Origin: Gammaproteobacteria bacterium | Lineage (GTDB): Bacteria; Pseudomonadota; Gammaproteobacteria; SZUA-152 | Assembly (NCBI GenBank): GCA_029882975.1 | Contig: JAOUJW010000022.1 | Coordinates: forward strand, 1 to 64,000 | DNA length: 64,000 nucleotides | Direction: 5' to 3' | Part shown: in pieces, positions 9,901 to 18,093 of the stretch | Numbering within the stretch: the first letter of the stretch is position 1 | Layout: the number at the start of each line of letters is the position of its first letter | The notes under the pieces: model-generated | What the model was told of the DNA's origin: nothing | Seen by the model: only the letters and a program-made list of their open reading frames with translations | Databases searched by the model: none | Position numbers and translations under genes: made by a program

Positions 9901-10470
9901 TTCTGCGTGGCTGTCCTGAGTGGTGTAGCGTCCGGCGGTGTCCACCAGTACAGCTTCGTCAGTAAACCAAAAGTCACAATCGCGGGTACCGCCGACACCA
10001 CGTAAGGCCTGATTGCCGAATCGGTCTCCCAAGGGAAACCGCAATCCGGAATTGGCAATAGCCGTGGTTTTTCCTGAACCCGGAGGGCCAATAATAATGT
10101 ACCAGGGTAATTCGTTTAGCTTTTCTTCGCCTTGGCCGCCTTGGTGTTTGGTTTTACGAAGTACGCCCAGCGCTTCGTTAAAGTTTCTTTGCAGCATGGA
10201 AACATCTTCGCTGCCAAAAGCGGAGTCTTCGCCGGCTTCCTGTGTGGATGATTCCAAGCCGGCAATCAGTCCTTCGTTATCCTGTTTGGCTTTAATTTGT
10301 TTGAGCAATTGCACGATTGCCCAGGTCATAATGATAATGACAATCGTTAACAGTCTGGCGGTAACGCTTTTTAGGGGAACATATTCGTTGATGGCCACCA
10401 TAGGGCCGCCAAACCAGATTAATAGGGACAGGGCCAGTAAGCCTGCAATGATAAACGCCCAACGGATCAT
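6943..10470 (-). CDS. tssM: T6SS inner-membrane protein TssM (IcmF/VasK)
   Basis: 1175 residues, the normal size for TssM. Two transmembrane helices lie at the N-terminus (about 5-20 and 38-55), then a cytoplasmic domain with an intact Walker A GPPGSGKT (128-135) and the LVDTAGRY block. A third membrane helix is near residue 450, followed by the large periplasmic domain. TssM spans the inner membrane and the periplasm and binds TssL on one side and the lipoprotein TssJ on the other, forming the membrane complex. The start ATG overlaps the tssL stop by four bases, so translation is coupled. An intact P-loop is not universal in TssM, so this one may bind or hydrolyse nucleotide. Confidence 0.97.
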   Translation of the reverse strand: MIRWAFIIAGLLALSLLIWFGGPMVAINEYVPLKSVTARLLTIVIIIMTWAIVQLLKQIKAKQDNEGLIAGLESSTQEAGEDSAFGSEDVSMLQRNFNEALGVLRKTKHQGGQGEEKLNELPWYIIIGPPGSGKTTAIANSGLRFPLGDRFGNQALRGVGGTRDCDFWFTDEAVLVDTAGRYTTQDSHAETDRAGWDGFLGLLKKHRKRRPINGVMIGISLAELMQQNESERLHHATTIKHRIQELNQKLGIKFPVYVLFTKTDLVAGFNEFFEDMGRDDRSQVWGITFPMDAASAREGVVKHFSGEFDTLIARINSRVLPRMNQERDLQRRNMIHSFPHQMASLKQTADSFLQEIFRPSRYESPFLLRGVYFTSGTQEGTPIDRIMGSLASIFGIDRTAAPHFSGQGRSYFITNLFKQVIFPEAGVAGTDQRLEKQRAWLLRAAYAGAVIITMAATLTWTGSYSANSAHINRVSENLNNYLAMAQQSKTSRDVAAILPELHSLNQARTVYANSGLTWLSSLGLNKRSSVEPAADEAYRRVLVSDFLPRLANRLEEQLVTRGANSEYLHGALKAYLMLYDTKNLDPEFFKLWVNLDWQNSNPGDKTRQQQLGDHMNALFENGFNPIKVNPTLIAKTRNVLRRIPLAERVYTRLKQEAAANDTLAINIAGIVSGPGQSPFSLKNGDDTVKNIPSLFTYKGFHDVYMSEGMEIATETTDENWVLGSREQHDVDPAELNKQVQKLYLADYIQTWDALINNLQIAKFKNIDHAIDNLELLSGPQSPIVGILKTLDTNTSLNRLPDNPEANAAAGAATALSSKAKRVASVMKKVQGVNLSKLVKGPGLKVQNTFEPVNKLVQSKGSIPPPINDVLAQVGEVHNFMLDIAAGSRGSAALQAAAKRMSGGSGDAIGRLRLKASRLEEPVRSWMLSIADHSWRVVLNSAHAHINNIWEADIVPNFNRGLKNRYPLRKTSTEEISLTDFSKFFGPDGDLDTFYKRYLSPFVNVTRRGWSLRSFENQTLGLSRSALNSLENAYIIKNTFFADGSPLPSVSFKLKPTYLDGNIVQFSLNIDGQQLVYKHDPQRFKNLKWPGPDGPSRVRMSFKASSGSHISRTKDGPWGFFRVLDQSEVTKTALNDQYKVTFEINGHKAKYELRADSVVNPFRLGALESFSCPTRL

Positions 10471-11432
10471 GATTCTTCCTTCTTAATTACAACAGCGGTG
10501 GGATTGATGTTTTCCAGCCGATCCACCACAGGAGAAGATGATTGATGCAATATAAAGTTAAAGCCCACATAAATACCAAACATAACAGCACCGGCAATGG
10601 TGGCAACGGCCCAAAAGGGCACTTGTCGCAAGCGATTCATTCGGGTATTTAAGCCACGCCAACGAGGTGACAGTTCCCGCTCATAATCACCCCGGTGGGT
10701 CCGGATAATGCGGTGCAGTTCATCCTTTAACGATTCCAGTTGCGAGCGTCCATGGTCCATAATGCGATAACGGCCTTCAAAGCCGAGCGCTAAGCAAATG
10801 GAATAAAGTTCCAGTAAATCAATGTTGCGGCGTGGATCGGTTTTTATGCGATCGAGAATTTGGAAAAACTTTTCCCCGCCACCGGTTTCCTGGTGAAAGC
10901 TGCTCAACATACTCTGACTGCTCCACAAACTGGTACTACCCCAGGGGGTGTTGAGCACTGCCTCATCAATCGCGGCGCACAAGGCATATCGTGCCGCCAG
11001 AACGGCTTCCGGAGAAACACTGCGATTGCGGGCATTATTCTCAAAACTCTGGATTTCCTGGGCGACCTGACGGTGTAGTCCGCCGACATCATTGTGATGA
11101 GGTGAGCTTTTTAAACGACCCACTAAGGCCAGAAGACGCGCAGCGGCGTCGGTCAGCACATTAGGCCCTGTGGGGTTCTCGGGAAGAGCATAAGATATAG
11201 GTGCTGCCGGTGCATATTGTGGTTGGGCAAATTGGGGTGGTGGTGCATATTGGGGTTGCGCCTGCATCGGAGCTTGTTGCATGGGTGGTTCTGCCGGTGG
11301 CGGCGAGAAAGCCGGGGCCGGTGGGACATAACCCGGTGGTGGCATGTGGCTGGAACGCTGGCCACCGGGATTGGGTTTGACAATGATCGTGCGGTCGGCA
11401 TCATCTCGGTTAAAAGGGTCGTCAGAACTCAT
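10467..11432 (-). CDS. tssL: T6SS inner-membrane protein TssL (DotU/IcmH)
   Basis: The preferred start is ATG at 11432 (MSSDDPFNR), giving 321 residues. A TTG at 11456 would overlap tssK and looks unlikely. The first 85 residues are Pro/Gln-rich and disordered. A DotU helical domain follows (about 90-290), with VLNTPWGS and GFEGRYR blocks typical of the family. A single C-terminal membrane helix ends the protein (VPFWAVATIAGAVMFGIYVG). TssL is tail-anchored and connects the baseplate through TssK to TssM. There is no OmpA-like peptidoglycan-binding extension, so this is the short TssL form and the cell-wall anchor must come from elsewhere. Confidence 0.95.
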   Translation of the reverse strand: MSSDDPFNRDDADRTIIVKPNPGGQRSSHMPPPGYVPPAPAFSPPPAEPPMQQAPMQAQPQYAPPPQFAQPQYAPAAPISYALPENPTGPNVLTDAAARLLALVGRLKSSPHHNDVGGLHRQVAQEIQSFENNARNRSVSPEAVLAARYALCAAIDEAVLNTPWGSTSLWSSQSMLSSFHQETGGGEKFFQILDRIKTDPRRNIDLLELYSICLALGFEGRYRIMDHGRSQLESLKDELHRIIRTHRGDYERELSPRWRGLNTRMNRLRQVPFWAVATIAGAVMFGIYVGFNFILHQSSSPVVDRLENINPTAVVIKKEES

Positions 11433-11437
11433 AGTGT

Positions 11438-12772
11438 CTACTCTTTGATTGCCCAAAATTCAAGTTCAAGTCCGGGAAATTCGCCTCCGATATGGAATGC
11501 AAACCCACCGGTGTTTGACATTTTTTTCCACAAATCACTGGAACGGTTCAGTTCAAAGTAGCTGAAGCCGGAGTGATAGGGGATTTGCCGGGGAGCCACA
11601 GCCATTTGATGCAAAGCGATGCCCGGCAGTTGTAAATTGACCAGCTCACTGATCATCTCAGCCGGTCCTGCTTTTACCTGGGCTGGAAAACGACTGGATA
11701 ATTCTTCTGTAGGAATATTGGCGTGGGCCGCCAAAACAAAGTAGGAATTTTTCAACAGATTGCGATCGGCTATCGTGGCTACATGAATACCGTATTTGTG
11801 AGCTTGGAGATTCAGCGGCACCGCGGTTTGTTCCATGACCATGCTCAGGGATCGACGCAGCTCATTCATTACTGGCGCGAAAGTGTCGGCCAGATTTTCA
11901 TGGTTATAGGTGGGAAACTTTAAGGTTCTGCGATTGGTGCTGCTGAAAGTGGCCAGTTCTCCGGCCATTTGTACAGCGTATTGATAAAAAGTTTCCGGAT
12001 GCAAACCTTCGCTGGTAGCCAAATGGTTCATTAAAGGCTCATAGCGATTAACGCACTGTAACAGCATAAAATCCGCAATCTCGGCACTGCCTCCGCGGCC
12101 GGAGCTGGATACCCGCCCGGCCAGCACGTCACCGCGCTGATGGAACAGACCTTCGAGTTCGCTGAGGAAGTCGTATAGCTTGGGTGCGGCACGACAATCC
12201 AGTACCGGTGGGATATAGTCCAAGTCCATTACGACTTTTTTGTCCGAACGACATTCGACGATTCTGGCTATGCCCAGCGTGGCGTATTGTCCCAAGCCTT
12301 CACCTTCCAACATCAGATTCAGGCGCATGGTGCCCACTTCAATTTCCATCTGTTCGGTCATGCCGGCGTTATTGTCTCGACATTTGTCTACTTTGGGATA
12401 AAACCGTGCCAGACTCTCCTCATTATCCAGGGCTTCCACTTCGGTGGCGTCACGTCTTTTCAAGGGCAGAGTCAGATACACCACTTTATTACGCACATCC
12501 TCGGTGATATCCAGGCTAATGGGTGGTTCGTCATCGTGTGGAATATTAAACGGAGTGCCATCAGGAAGAATACCTCTGAGGCGGCTGATAGCGACTTTCC
12601 CCAGTGCCAGTGCGCCGTCATCAATGACGATTTCCTTGATGCCCCAGCTGTAATTTCGAATCCCGGAACAACGTCCTTGGATGTAGGTTTCGAAATAGCG
12701 GTCGTTTTGTTGAAAGTGCTGTGGTCGCAGGAACAAGCCCTCTGACCAGATTACTTTATTATTCCATGACAT
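11438..12772 (-). CDS. tssK: T6SS baseplate-membrane connector TssK (VasE)
   Basis: 444 residues, as usual for TssK. The N-terminal block WSEGLFLRPQHFQQNDRYFE is diagnostic of the family (TIGR03353). TssK forms trimers that join the TssF/TssG baseplate wedges to the cytoplasmic parts of TssL and TssM; its N-terminal half resembles receptor-binding proteins of siphophages. It lies between tssJ and tssL; only a few bases separate its stop from the tssL ATG. The gene is intact and unremarkable. Confidence 0.97.
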   Translation of the reverse strand: MSWNNKVIWSEGLFLRPQHFQQNDRYFETYIQGRCSGIRNYSWGIKEIVIDDGALALGKVAISRLRGILPDGTPFNIPHDDEPPISLDITEDVRNKVVYLTLPLKRRDATEVEALDNEESLARFYPKVDKCRDNNAGMTEQMEIEVGTMRLNLMLEGEGLGQYATLGIARIVECRSDKKVVMDLDYIPPVLDCRAAPKLYDFLSELEGLFHQRGDVLAGRVSSSGRGGSAEIADFMLLQCVNRYEPLMNHLATSEGLHPETFYQYAVQMAGELATFSSTNRRTLKFPTYNHENLADTFAPVMNELRRSLSMVMEQTAVPLNLQAHKYGIHVATIADRNLLKNSYFVLAAHANIPTEELSSRFPAQVKAGPAEMISELVNLQLPGIALHQMAVAPRQIPYHSGFSYFELNRSSDLWKKMSNTGGFAFHIGGEFPGLELEFWAIKE

Positions 12773-12798
12773 ATTGTTGATACCTGTTTAATGCACAC

Positions 12799-13338
12799 TT
12801 ATTCGTTAGTATTGTAATTACGAGTATCACGTAGACGCTTTTTGGTGTTGGTCACCGACACGCTTAGACTGCCCAAATGGATCATGATGGTGGATTTGGT
12901 GTGCGGCTCCAGTTTAAGAGATCCACGCCAACGTGAGTTATCCAGATCCCGGTAGGCCGCCAATACAGCAAGGTAACGGGCTTCATCTTTGGCGTTGCGT
13001 TCCAGTTTTAATGTTTGTCCGGGTTTAATTTCCAATTCTTGTTTAAAGACGATGAATTTACCCAAAGTTTCAGCTTCGGTGTCGTATAAGGAAAAGAAAT
13101 CGGAATTATCGAAAGCGCTGACTTCATTTAACTCATAAATCCTCAAGACCACCGGGGAAGGGCGTCCTTCTGAATTGGGGTTTAGGTGCGGAGATGCTTC
13201 TATAGATAACGCCAATTCTGTTGGGGCCGGACCAAACAGGCTGGCGCAGCCGGTTAGACTCAGTACAGCTGTTATCAGAATAATCAATGGGATGGTCGCT
13301 CTCACTTTCTTCTGCTCCTCCGTCTTACTTTTAGCCAA
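12799..13338 (-). CDS. tssJ: T6SS outer-membrane lipoprotein TssJ (VasD/Lip)
   Basis: 179 residues with a lipoprotein signal: basic N-terminus, hydrophobic core IPLIILITAVLSLTG and lipobox LTGC (Cys31 would be lipidated). The mature part matches TssJ (PF12790), a small transthyretin-like fold with PVVLRIYELN and FFSLYD blocks. It anchors the membrane complex to the outer membrane by binding the periplasmic end of TssM. It is the first gene of the leftward operon. The promoter must lie in the roughly 800-base divergent region shared with tssA. Confidence 0.94.
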   Translation of the reverse strand: MAKSKTEEQKKVRATIPLIILITAVLSLTGCASLFGPAPTELALSIEASPHLNPNSEGRPSPVVLRIYELNEVSAFDNSDFFSLYDTEAETLGKFIVFKQELEIKPGQTLKLERNAKDEARYLAVLAAYRDLDNSRWRGSLKLEPHTKSTIMIHLGSLSVSVTNTKKRLRDTRNYNTNE

Positions 13339-13781
13339 ATGCTCTTCTTGGTGATTCTTTATATAGTTAACCGTTAAGTTGACTATTTTATTGTTTTCCT
13401 GTTGCCCATGGGTTGCGGGTATTAATTTGAGTACTCTTTTGAGTCGACCCCAGACTGGAATATATCAGTGGTGACAGGGTATTTTACTACAACTAATTCA
13501 AAAGTTTGCGTGTACTTTGGCACTCATTTCACCACCCATGCCAAAATCCTGCCGGTGACTTTGGCGGTACAACGTATAAGTATTACATGGATCGACTTAA
13601 TGAAGCTAGATAGCACCGCGAAACTGTGAAAATGCACACCTGTGGCGTCACTGGAATGGCTTAGACTAAAGAAAAGGTGGCTTCTTTATTATCATTTGGC
13701 ATAACGATGTGAGTGTCATATCACCATTAATGTGGTTAAATATTCATCAGCATGCCTACAGATGCCATAGGACGGGGTTCC

Positions 13782-13793
13782 GTGAAAATTCAC
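13782..13793. promoter_or_regulatory. Inverted repeat GTGAAAATTCAC upstream of tssA
   Basis: Arms GTGAA and TTCAC flank two A bases. It closely resembles the perfect palindrome upstream of vgrG (25552-25565), and both are followed by the same second motif. Candidate binding site of a dimeric regulator. Confidence 0.45.
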
Positions 13794-13842
13794 AGTTGAC
13801 AATAGGTTTTTCGAGGGATCTAATAAAAGACTTAAACAGGTA

Positions 13843-13861
13843 CTGATCAATGTTTGATCAG
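13843..13861. promoter_or_regulatory. Perfect inverted repeat upstream of tssA
   Basis: Eight-base arms CTGATCAA and TTGATCAG surround a three-base spacer. Bases 13847-13863 (TCAATGTTTGATCAGTT) match 16 of 17 bases with 25640-25656 upstream of vgrG. Likely an operator shared by the two transcription units. Confidence 0.5.
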
Positions 13862-14030
13862 TTTGGCTGCTGATTGCTGCTTGCGGACGGTCCCCAGGGA
13901 ATGAGTTTGACCTCGCGACCCTGAAACAAAATAACCCTACGGAACCAGCTGGGAAAGGGGCAAGTAAAGGGAAAAAGGGGCCTGGTCGGACGAAAGGTTG
14001 TACCAACCCTATTAACTCACAGTTAGAATT

Positions 14031-14078
14031 AGTGCGCAGTTAGTTAGTACGCAGTAAGTACCCAGTAAGTACGCAGCA
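14031..14078. repeat. 11-base tandem repeats just upstream of tssA
   Basis: Three contiguous units (AGTACGCAGTA, AGTACCCAGTA, AGTACGCAGCA; 14046-14078) follow a degenerate copy at 14031-14041. The period is about one helical turn and the array ends about 60 bases before the tssA start, so it could be a stacked binding site or part of the untranslated leader. Confidence 0.65.
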
Positions 14079-14138
14079 GCTATAACAACCGCAATAACAG
14101 CAAGAGTGATTTTAGTTCGTTTTTCAAGGGAAACGTAT

Positions 14139-15161
14139 ATGGGCATAGATGTGACAAAATGTTTGGCTGAAATTTCAGTAGACTCCCCCTGCGGTGATGA
14201 TCTGGAATATGACGCGGATTTCCAGGAACTGGAACGTTCGGCGCAGTATAAAGCGGAAAAGCAAATAGGCGATGCAATCGTCGAAGCCCAGGAACCCGAT
14301 TGGTCCTCCGTGGGTAAACAGTCCCAGACATTATTCAGCAGAACAAAAGATTTGCGGGTAGCGATGTTTTTGTTGTCGGCTTCCTTTCGAACCAGTGGGT
14401 ATGGCGGTTTGTTGAATTCCTTAGAGATTATGCACGGCTTATTGGATCAATATTGGGATGATGTGCATCCGAAGCTCGATCCGGAAGATAATAACGATCC
14501 CACTATGCGTATTAACATTATTTCCACATTAGCAGATCACGCCAGCACCTTGGCGCCGCTACAGAAGGTTCCCTTGGTTAGTGTGCAAGGCATCGGAAGT
14601 TACAGCATAAAAGATGTGGACGTTGCCAGTGGAGCCATGCCCCACACAGGCGCTTCTGATCCACCGGATCCGGGGCTGATCGAAGCGGCTTTTATGGAAG
14701 TCAATTTAGACGAGTTAATTGCCAAAGCCGAGCAGGTCAAAAACTGCGTGGACATTGTTAAGGCAATTGAGGAGTTGGTGACGAATAAAGTAGGAGCAGC
14801 CTACGCACCCGATTTGGGAGCATTGGTCAAACTGCTCAATCACGTACATCAGGAACTGGGGCAACGTCTGGCGAATCGCGGAGTGGATGATGCTGTAGAC
14901 GATGGTGAGCCGGGAGAAGAAAGCAGCAATGGCAAAAAAGGTGGTGCAGCAATGAGTGGCGAAATCAAAACCAGTGAAGACGTCATCCGGATGCTGGATA
15001 AAATATGTGATTATTACGCAAAATACGAACCTTCGAGTCCTTTGCCGCTATTATTACAAAGAGCAAAACGGTTGGTGCGTAAAGATTTTATAGAAATTTT
15101 AAGGGATATAGCACCGGATGGGTTAACCCAAGCCGGACGTGTAACCGGTGTTGATACTTAA
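14139..15161 (+). CDS. tssA: T6SS protein TssA (ImpA N-terminal family)
   Basis: I choose ATG at 14139 (MGIDVTK), which has an AAGGG Shine-Dalgarno about eight bases upstream; the longer frame from 14106 starts inside the leader. The result is 340 residues. The N-terminal ImpA_N domain shows SPCGDDLEYD and PDWSSV blocks. The C-terminus is short, ending in SSPLPLLLQRAKRLV, typical of the short TssA class. TssA proteins coordinate priming and polymerisation of the tail tube and sheath. It is the first gene of the rightward operon, about 75 bases before tssB. Confidence 0.93.
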   Translation: MGIDVTKCLAEISVDSPCGDDLEYDADFQELERSAQYKAEKQIGDAIVEAQEPDWSSVGKQSQTLFSRTKDLRVAMFLLSASFRTSGYGGLLNSLEIMHGLLDQYWDDVHPKLDPEDNNDPTMRINIISTLADHASTLAPLQKVPLVSVQGIGSYSIKDVDVASGAMPHTGASDPPDPGLIEAAFMEVNLDELIAKAEQVKNCVDIVKAIEELVTNKVGAAYAPDLGALVKLLNHVHQELGQRLANRGVDDAVDDGEPGEESSNGKKGGAAMSGEIKTSEDVIRMLDKICDYYAKYEPSSPLPLLLQRAKRLVRKDFIEILRDIAPDGLTQAGRVTGVDT

Positions 15162-15236
15162 GCTCCGGACGTTTAACAACTTTAGAATCAGACAATGGTT
15201 TCAGTTTTTAATTTTTCATTTTAAAGGAGGCTTCTC

Positions 15237-15740
15237 GTGGCCAAACCAAGCAGTCAAAAATTTATTGCCCGTAACAGGGCTCCTCGAGTTCAAATCGAAT
15301 ACGATGTGGAACTCTATGGTGCACAGAAGAAAGTCCAGCTTCCGTTTGTAATGGGTGTTATGTCGGATCTTTCCGGTAATCCTGCAGAACCACTTCCCTC
15401 GGTAGAAGATCGTAAAGCCATGGATATTGACGTCGATAATTTTGATGAGCGACTCAAAGCGATGAAGCCTCGTGTGGCTTTCAGTGTTCCCAACACCTTA
15501 ACCGGTGAAGGTAATATGAGCGTTGATATTACCTTCGAAAGCATGGACGACTTTTCCCCTGGTGCCGTCGCCAGAAAAGTAGATGCATTGAGCAAGCTGC
15601 TGGATACCCGTACACAGTTATCCAACTTGGTGACCTATATGGACGGTAAAGCGGGAGCCGAGGATCTTATTGCCAAAGCGCTGGCTGACCCGGAACTTCT
15701 CAAAGCGCTGTCTGCCTCTCCCAATGATGATGCAGAATAA
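15237..15740 (+). CDS. tssB: T6SS contractile sheath small subunit TssB (VipA)
   Basis: 167 residues, starting at GTG 15237 with a very strong Shine-Dalgarno (AAAGGAGG). The sequence shows the conserved TssB blocks SSQKFIARNRAPRVQIEYDV and LPFVMGVMSDLSG. TssB and TssC assemble into the cytoplasmic contractile sheath around the Hcp tube. tssC begins 37 bases downstream. The strong ribosome-binding site fits the high copy number needed for a sheath subunit. Confidence 0.97.
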   Translation: MAKPSSQKFIARNRAPRVQIEYDVELYGAQKKVQLPFVMGVMSDLSGNPAEPLPSVEDRKAMDIDVDNFDERLKAMKPRVAFSVPNTLTGEGNMSVDITFESMDDFSPGAVARKVDALSKLLDTRTQLSNLVTYMDGKAGAEDLIAKALADPELLKALSASPNDDAE

Positions 15741-15777
15741 GTTTTAACGAAATTAATAGAATATTAGGAGCAAGAGA

Positions 15778-17271
15778 ATGGCTGAAGCAGAAACAGAAGC
15801 AGCGGAAAGCGCAGCGGCGGAGAATTTAAGTGTCGACGACTTCTCCGAACTGTTGGGTAAAGAGTTTAAACCCAAGTCCGATCGTGCCAAAGAAGCGGTA
15901 GAGAGCGCAGTTAAAACATTGGCGCAGCAAGCCTTGGAGGAAACCACGGTTATTTCCAATGACGTGATTGCAACCATAAACTCTATCATTGCTGAGATTG
16001 ATCACAAGTTAACGGAACAAGTGAATCTGATTCTTCACAATGAGGAATTCCAGAAATTGGAAGGATCCTGGAGAGGATTGCACTATCTGGTCAATAACAC
16101 CGAATCCGATGAAATGTTGAAAATTAAAGTATTCAACATATCCAAGAAAGAATTGGGTAAGACTTTGAAGAAATTTAAAGGTGCGGCCTGGGATCAAAGC
16201 CCTATCTTCAAGAAATACTATGAAGAAGAATACGGTCAGTTTGGCGGCGAACCCTACGGTTGTATTGTTGGCGACTACTATTTCGATCATGGTCCACAGG
16301 ACGTCGAATTGTTGGGTTCCATTGCTCAGGTGGCAGCAGCGTCTCACGCGCCGTTCATCGCAGGTGCCTCGCCTACAACATTGCAAATGGATTCCTGGCA
16401 GGAAATCAGTAATCCTCGGGACTTGACCAAGATTTTTTCCACTCCGGAATATGCAGGCTGGCGCTCTTTGCGTGAGGCAGATGATTCCAAGTATATCGGT
16501 TTGGCGATGCCGCGCTTTTTATCGCGCTTACCTTACGGTGCTAAAACCGAGCCGGTGGATGAGTTCGACTTTGAAGAGGACACCGAAGGTGCCGATTCCG
16601 GTAAATACACCTGGGCTAATTCAGCCTACGCAATGGCAGTAAACGTCAACCAATCTTTCAAAGAATATGGTTGGTGTTCCCGAATCCGTGGTGTGGAGTC
16701 CGGCGGTGCCGTTTTAGGTTTGCCTACGCATACTTTTCCTACAGATGACGGTGGTGTTGACATGAAATGTCCTACCGAAGTGGCTATTAGCGACCGTCGC
16801 GAAGCGGAATTGGCCAGAAACGGATTTATGCCGTTGATCCACAAAAAGAACTCTGATATCGCCGCATTCATTGGTGCGCAGTCCTTGCAGGCACCGGCCG
16901 AGTACGATGATCCGGATGCTTCTGCCAATGCTGCTCTGGCGGCCCGGTTGCCGTATTTATTCGCCAGTTGCCGATTTGCCCATTATTTAAAATGTATTGT
17001 GCGGGATAAAATCGGTTCCTTTAAGGAAAAAGATGACATGCAACGCTGGTTACAGGATTGGATTAACGCCTATGTTGATGGTGATCCGGTAAATTCCAGT
17101 GAAAACATGAAAGCCAGAAAGCCACTGGCGGGTGCGGAAGTCGTAGTTGAAGAAGTGGAAGGAAATCCCGGATATTACACATCCAAATTCTTTTTACGTC
17201 CCCATTATCAGTTGGAGGGCTTAACCGTTTCCTTGCGTCTGGTGTCTAAATTACCGTCAGCAAAAGGTTAA
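15778..17271 (+). CDS. tssC: T6SS contractile sheath large subunit TssC (VipB)
   Basis: 497 residues, full family length. Conserved blocks include LEGSWRGLHYLV (about 94-105), the acidic loop QFGGEPYGCIVGDYYFDH, and the C-terminal NPGYYTSKFFLRPHYQLEG that binds the sheath core. It forms the contractile sheath with TssB and is disassembled by ClpV after firing. A Shine-Dalgarno (TTAGGAGCAAG) precedes the ATG. The gene is followed by a 136-base gap before hcp. Confidence 0.98.
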   Translation: MAEAETEAAESAAAENLSVDDFSELLGKEFKPKSDRAKEAVESAVKTLAQQALEETTVISNDVIATINSIIAEIDHKLTEQVNLILHNEEFQKLEGSWRGLHYLVNNTESDEMLKIKVFNISKKELGKTLKKFKGAAWDQSPIFKKYYEEEYGQFGGEPYGCIVGDYYFDHGPQDVELLGSIAQVAAASHAPFIAGASPTTLQMDSWQEISNPRDLTKIFSTPEYAGWRSLREADDSKYIGLAMPRFLSRLPYGAKTEPVDEFDFEEDTEGADSGKYTWANSAYAMAVNVNQSFKEYGWCSRIRGVESGGAVLGLPTHTFPTDDGGVDMKCPTEVAISDRREAELARNGFMPLIHKKNSDIAAFIGAQSLQAPAEYDDPDASANAALAARLPYLFASCRFAHYLKCIVRDKIGSFKEKDDMQRWLQDWINAYVDGDPVNSSENMKARKPLAGAEVVVEEVEGNPGYYTSKFFLRPHYQLEGLTVSLRLVSKLPSAKG

Positions 17272-17407
17272 GTGGAAGGAAATGGGTAATATTCACACTT
17301 TGGGTTTTTTTCGTTGTAATCGTGTGTAATTGTAATAAGATATCTCTACGTAAAGCAGTGAATAATACTCAATAAATTTATTAACTACGAACAAAAGGAA
17401 GGCTACG
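17272..17407 (+). promoter_or_regulatory. tssC-hcp intergenic region, probable hcp promoter
   Basis: This AT-rich gap ends in an AAAAGGAAGG Shine-Dalgarno before hcp. It contains AATATTCACA (17288-17297), a half-match to the TGTGAATATTCACA palindrome upstream of vgrG. A separate hcp promoter is plausible because Hcp is usually made in large excess; I cannot place -35/-10 boxes firmly. Confidence 0.4.
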
Positions 17408-17902
17408 ATGGCTGTTGATATGTTTTTAAAATTGGAAGGCACTATCAAAGGTGAATCCAAGGACGAGAAGTACAAAGATGATATTGATATTTTAGCATGG
17501 AGCTGGGGTATGAATCAGTCCGGTTCATTCCACGTCGGTGGCGGCGGTGGTGCCGGTAAGGTAAATATCCAGGACATCTCTATCACCAAATACATTGATG
17601 CTTCTTCTTGTAACTTGATGCAATTCTGTTCCGACGGTACTCACTTCAAAGAAGGCAAACTGGTTGTACGTAAAGCTGGTAAAAAGCCTCTGGAATACGT
17701 TGTTATCAAAATGAAAGACATTCTTGTTACTTCTGTGAGCACTGGCGGCAGCGGTGGTGAAGATCGACTGACAGAAAACGTTACCTTAAACTTTGCACAA
17801 GTTAACGTTGAATACTCTACACAGAAAGAAGACGGTAGTGGCGAACCTTGCAAAGCCTACACATGGAACATCGAATCGAACACGGCGAATACCGATATCT
17901 AA
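17408..17902 (+). CDS. hcp: T6SS tube protein Hcp (TssD)
   Basis: 164 residues of the Hcp1 family: MAVDMFLKLEGTIKGES start, HVGGGGGAGKVNIQD and TKYIDASS blocks, and the final YTWNIESNT beta strand. Hcp forms hexameric rings stacked into the inner tube, and the ring lumen can carry small effectors. No C-terminal toxin extension is present, so this is a structural Hcp. A strong terminator follows 30 bases after the stop, separating its transcript from tagJ and the baseplate genes. Confidence 0.97.
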   Translation: MAVDMFLKLEGTIKGESKDEKYKDDIDILAWSWGMNQSGSFHVGGGGGAGKVNIQDISITKYIDASSCNLMQFCSDGTHFKEGKLVVRKAGKKPLEYVVIKMKDILVTSVSTGGSGGEDRLTENVTLNFAQVNVEYSTQKEDGSGEPCKAYTWNIESNTANTDI

Positions 17903-17932
17903 TCGATTTCCATCATTGATGGTTCGACAAAT

Positions 17933-17958
17933 GGCGCTCAGTTTTCTGAGCGCCTTTT
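17933..17958 (+). terminator. Rho-independent terminator after hcp
   Basis: A nine-pair GC-rich stem (GGCGCTCAG with CTGAGCGCC) closes a TTTT loop and is followed by TTTTGTCGTTT. It probably limits read-through from hcp into tagJ and the baseplate genes. Confidence 0.9.
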
Positions 17959-18093
17959 GTCGTTTGGGGAAAGTGAAATATTTAATAAATAAAAGAGTAT
18001 TATGCAAGAAAAAAAGGGCGCTGTTGCTCAAATAATAGTATTATCATAGGTTCCGGGAACCATATAAACTGAGACTAAGAATTAGGAAGAATA

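Larger units (their letters stand above)
13339..14138. promoter_or_regulatory. Divergent promoter region between the two T6SS operons
   Basis: About 800 bases lie between tssJ (leftward) and tssA (rightward), long for this compact locus. I find no convincing gene on either strand. The right half holds several regulatory-looking structures listed separately: an inverted repeat at 13782-13793, a second at 13843-13861 and 11-base tandem repeats ending about 60 bases before tssA. I found no exact sigma-54 -24/-12 promoter; the nearest match (TTGGC...TTGC around 13863) has its GG and GC one base too close. Confidence 0.6.

Noticed and set aside
13863-13885. A sigma-54 promoter upstream of tssA (TTGGC then TTGC).
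   Set aside because: GG and GC are one base closer than the fixed ten-base spacing; no better match found.
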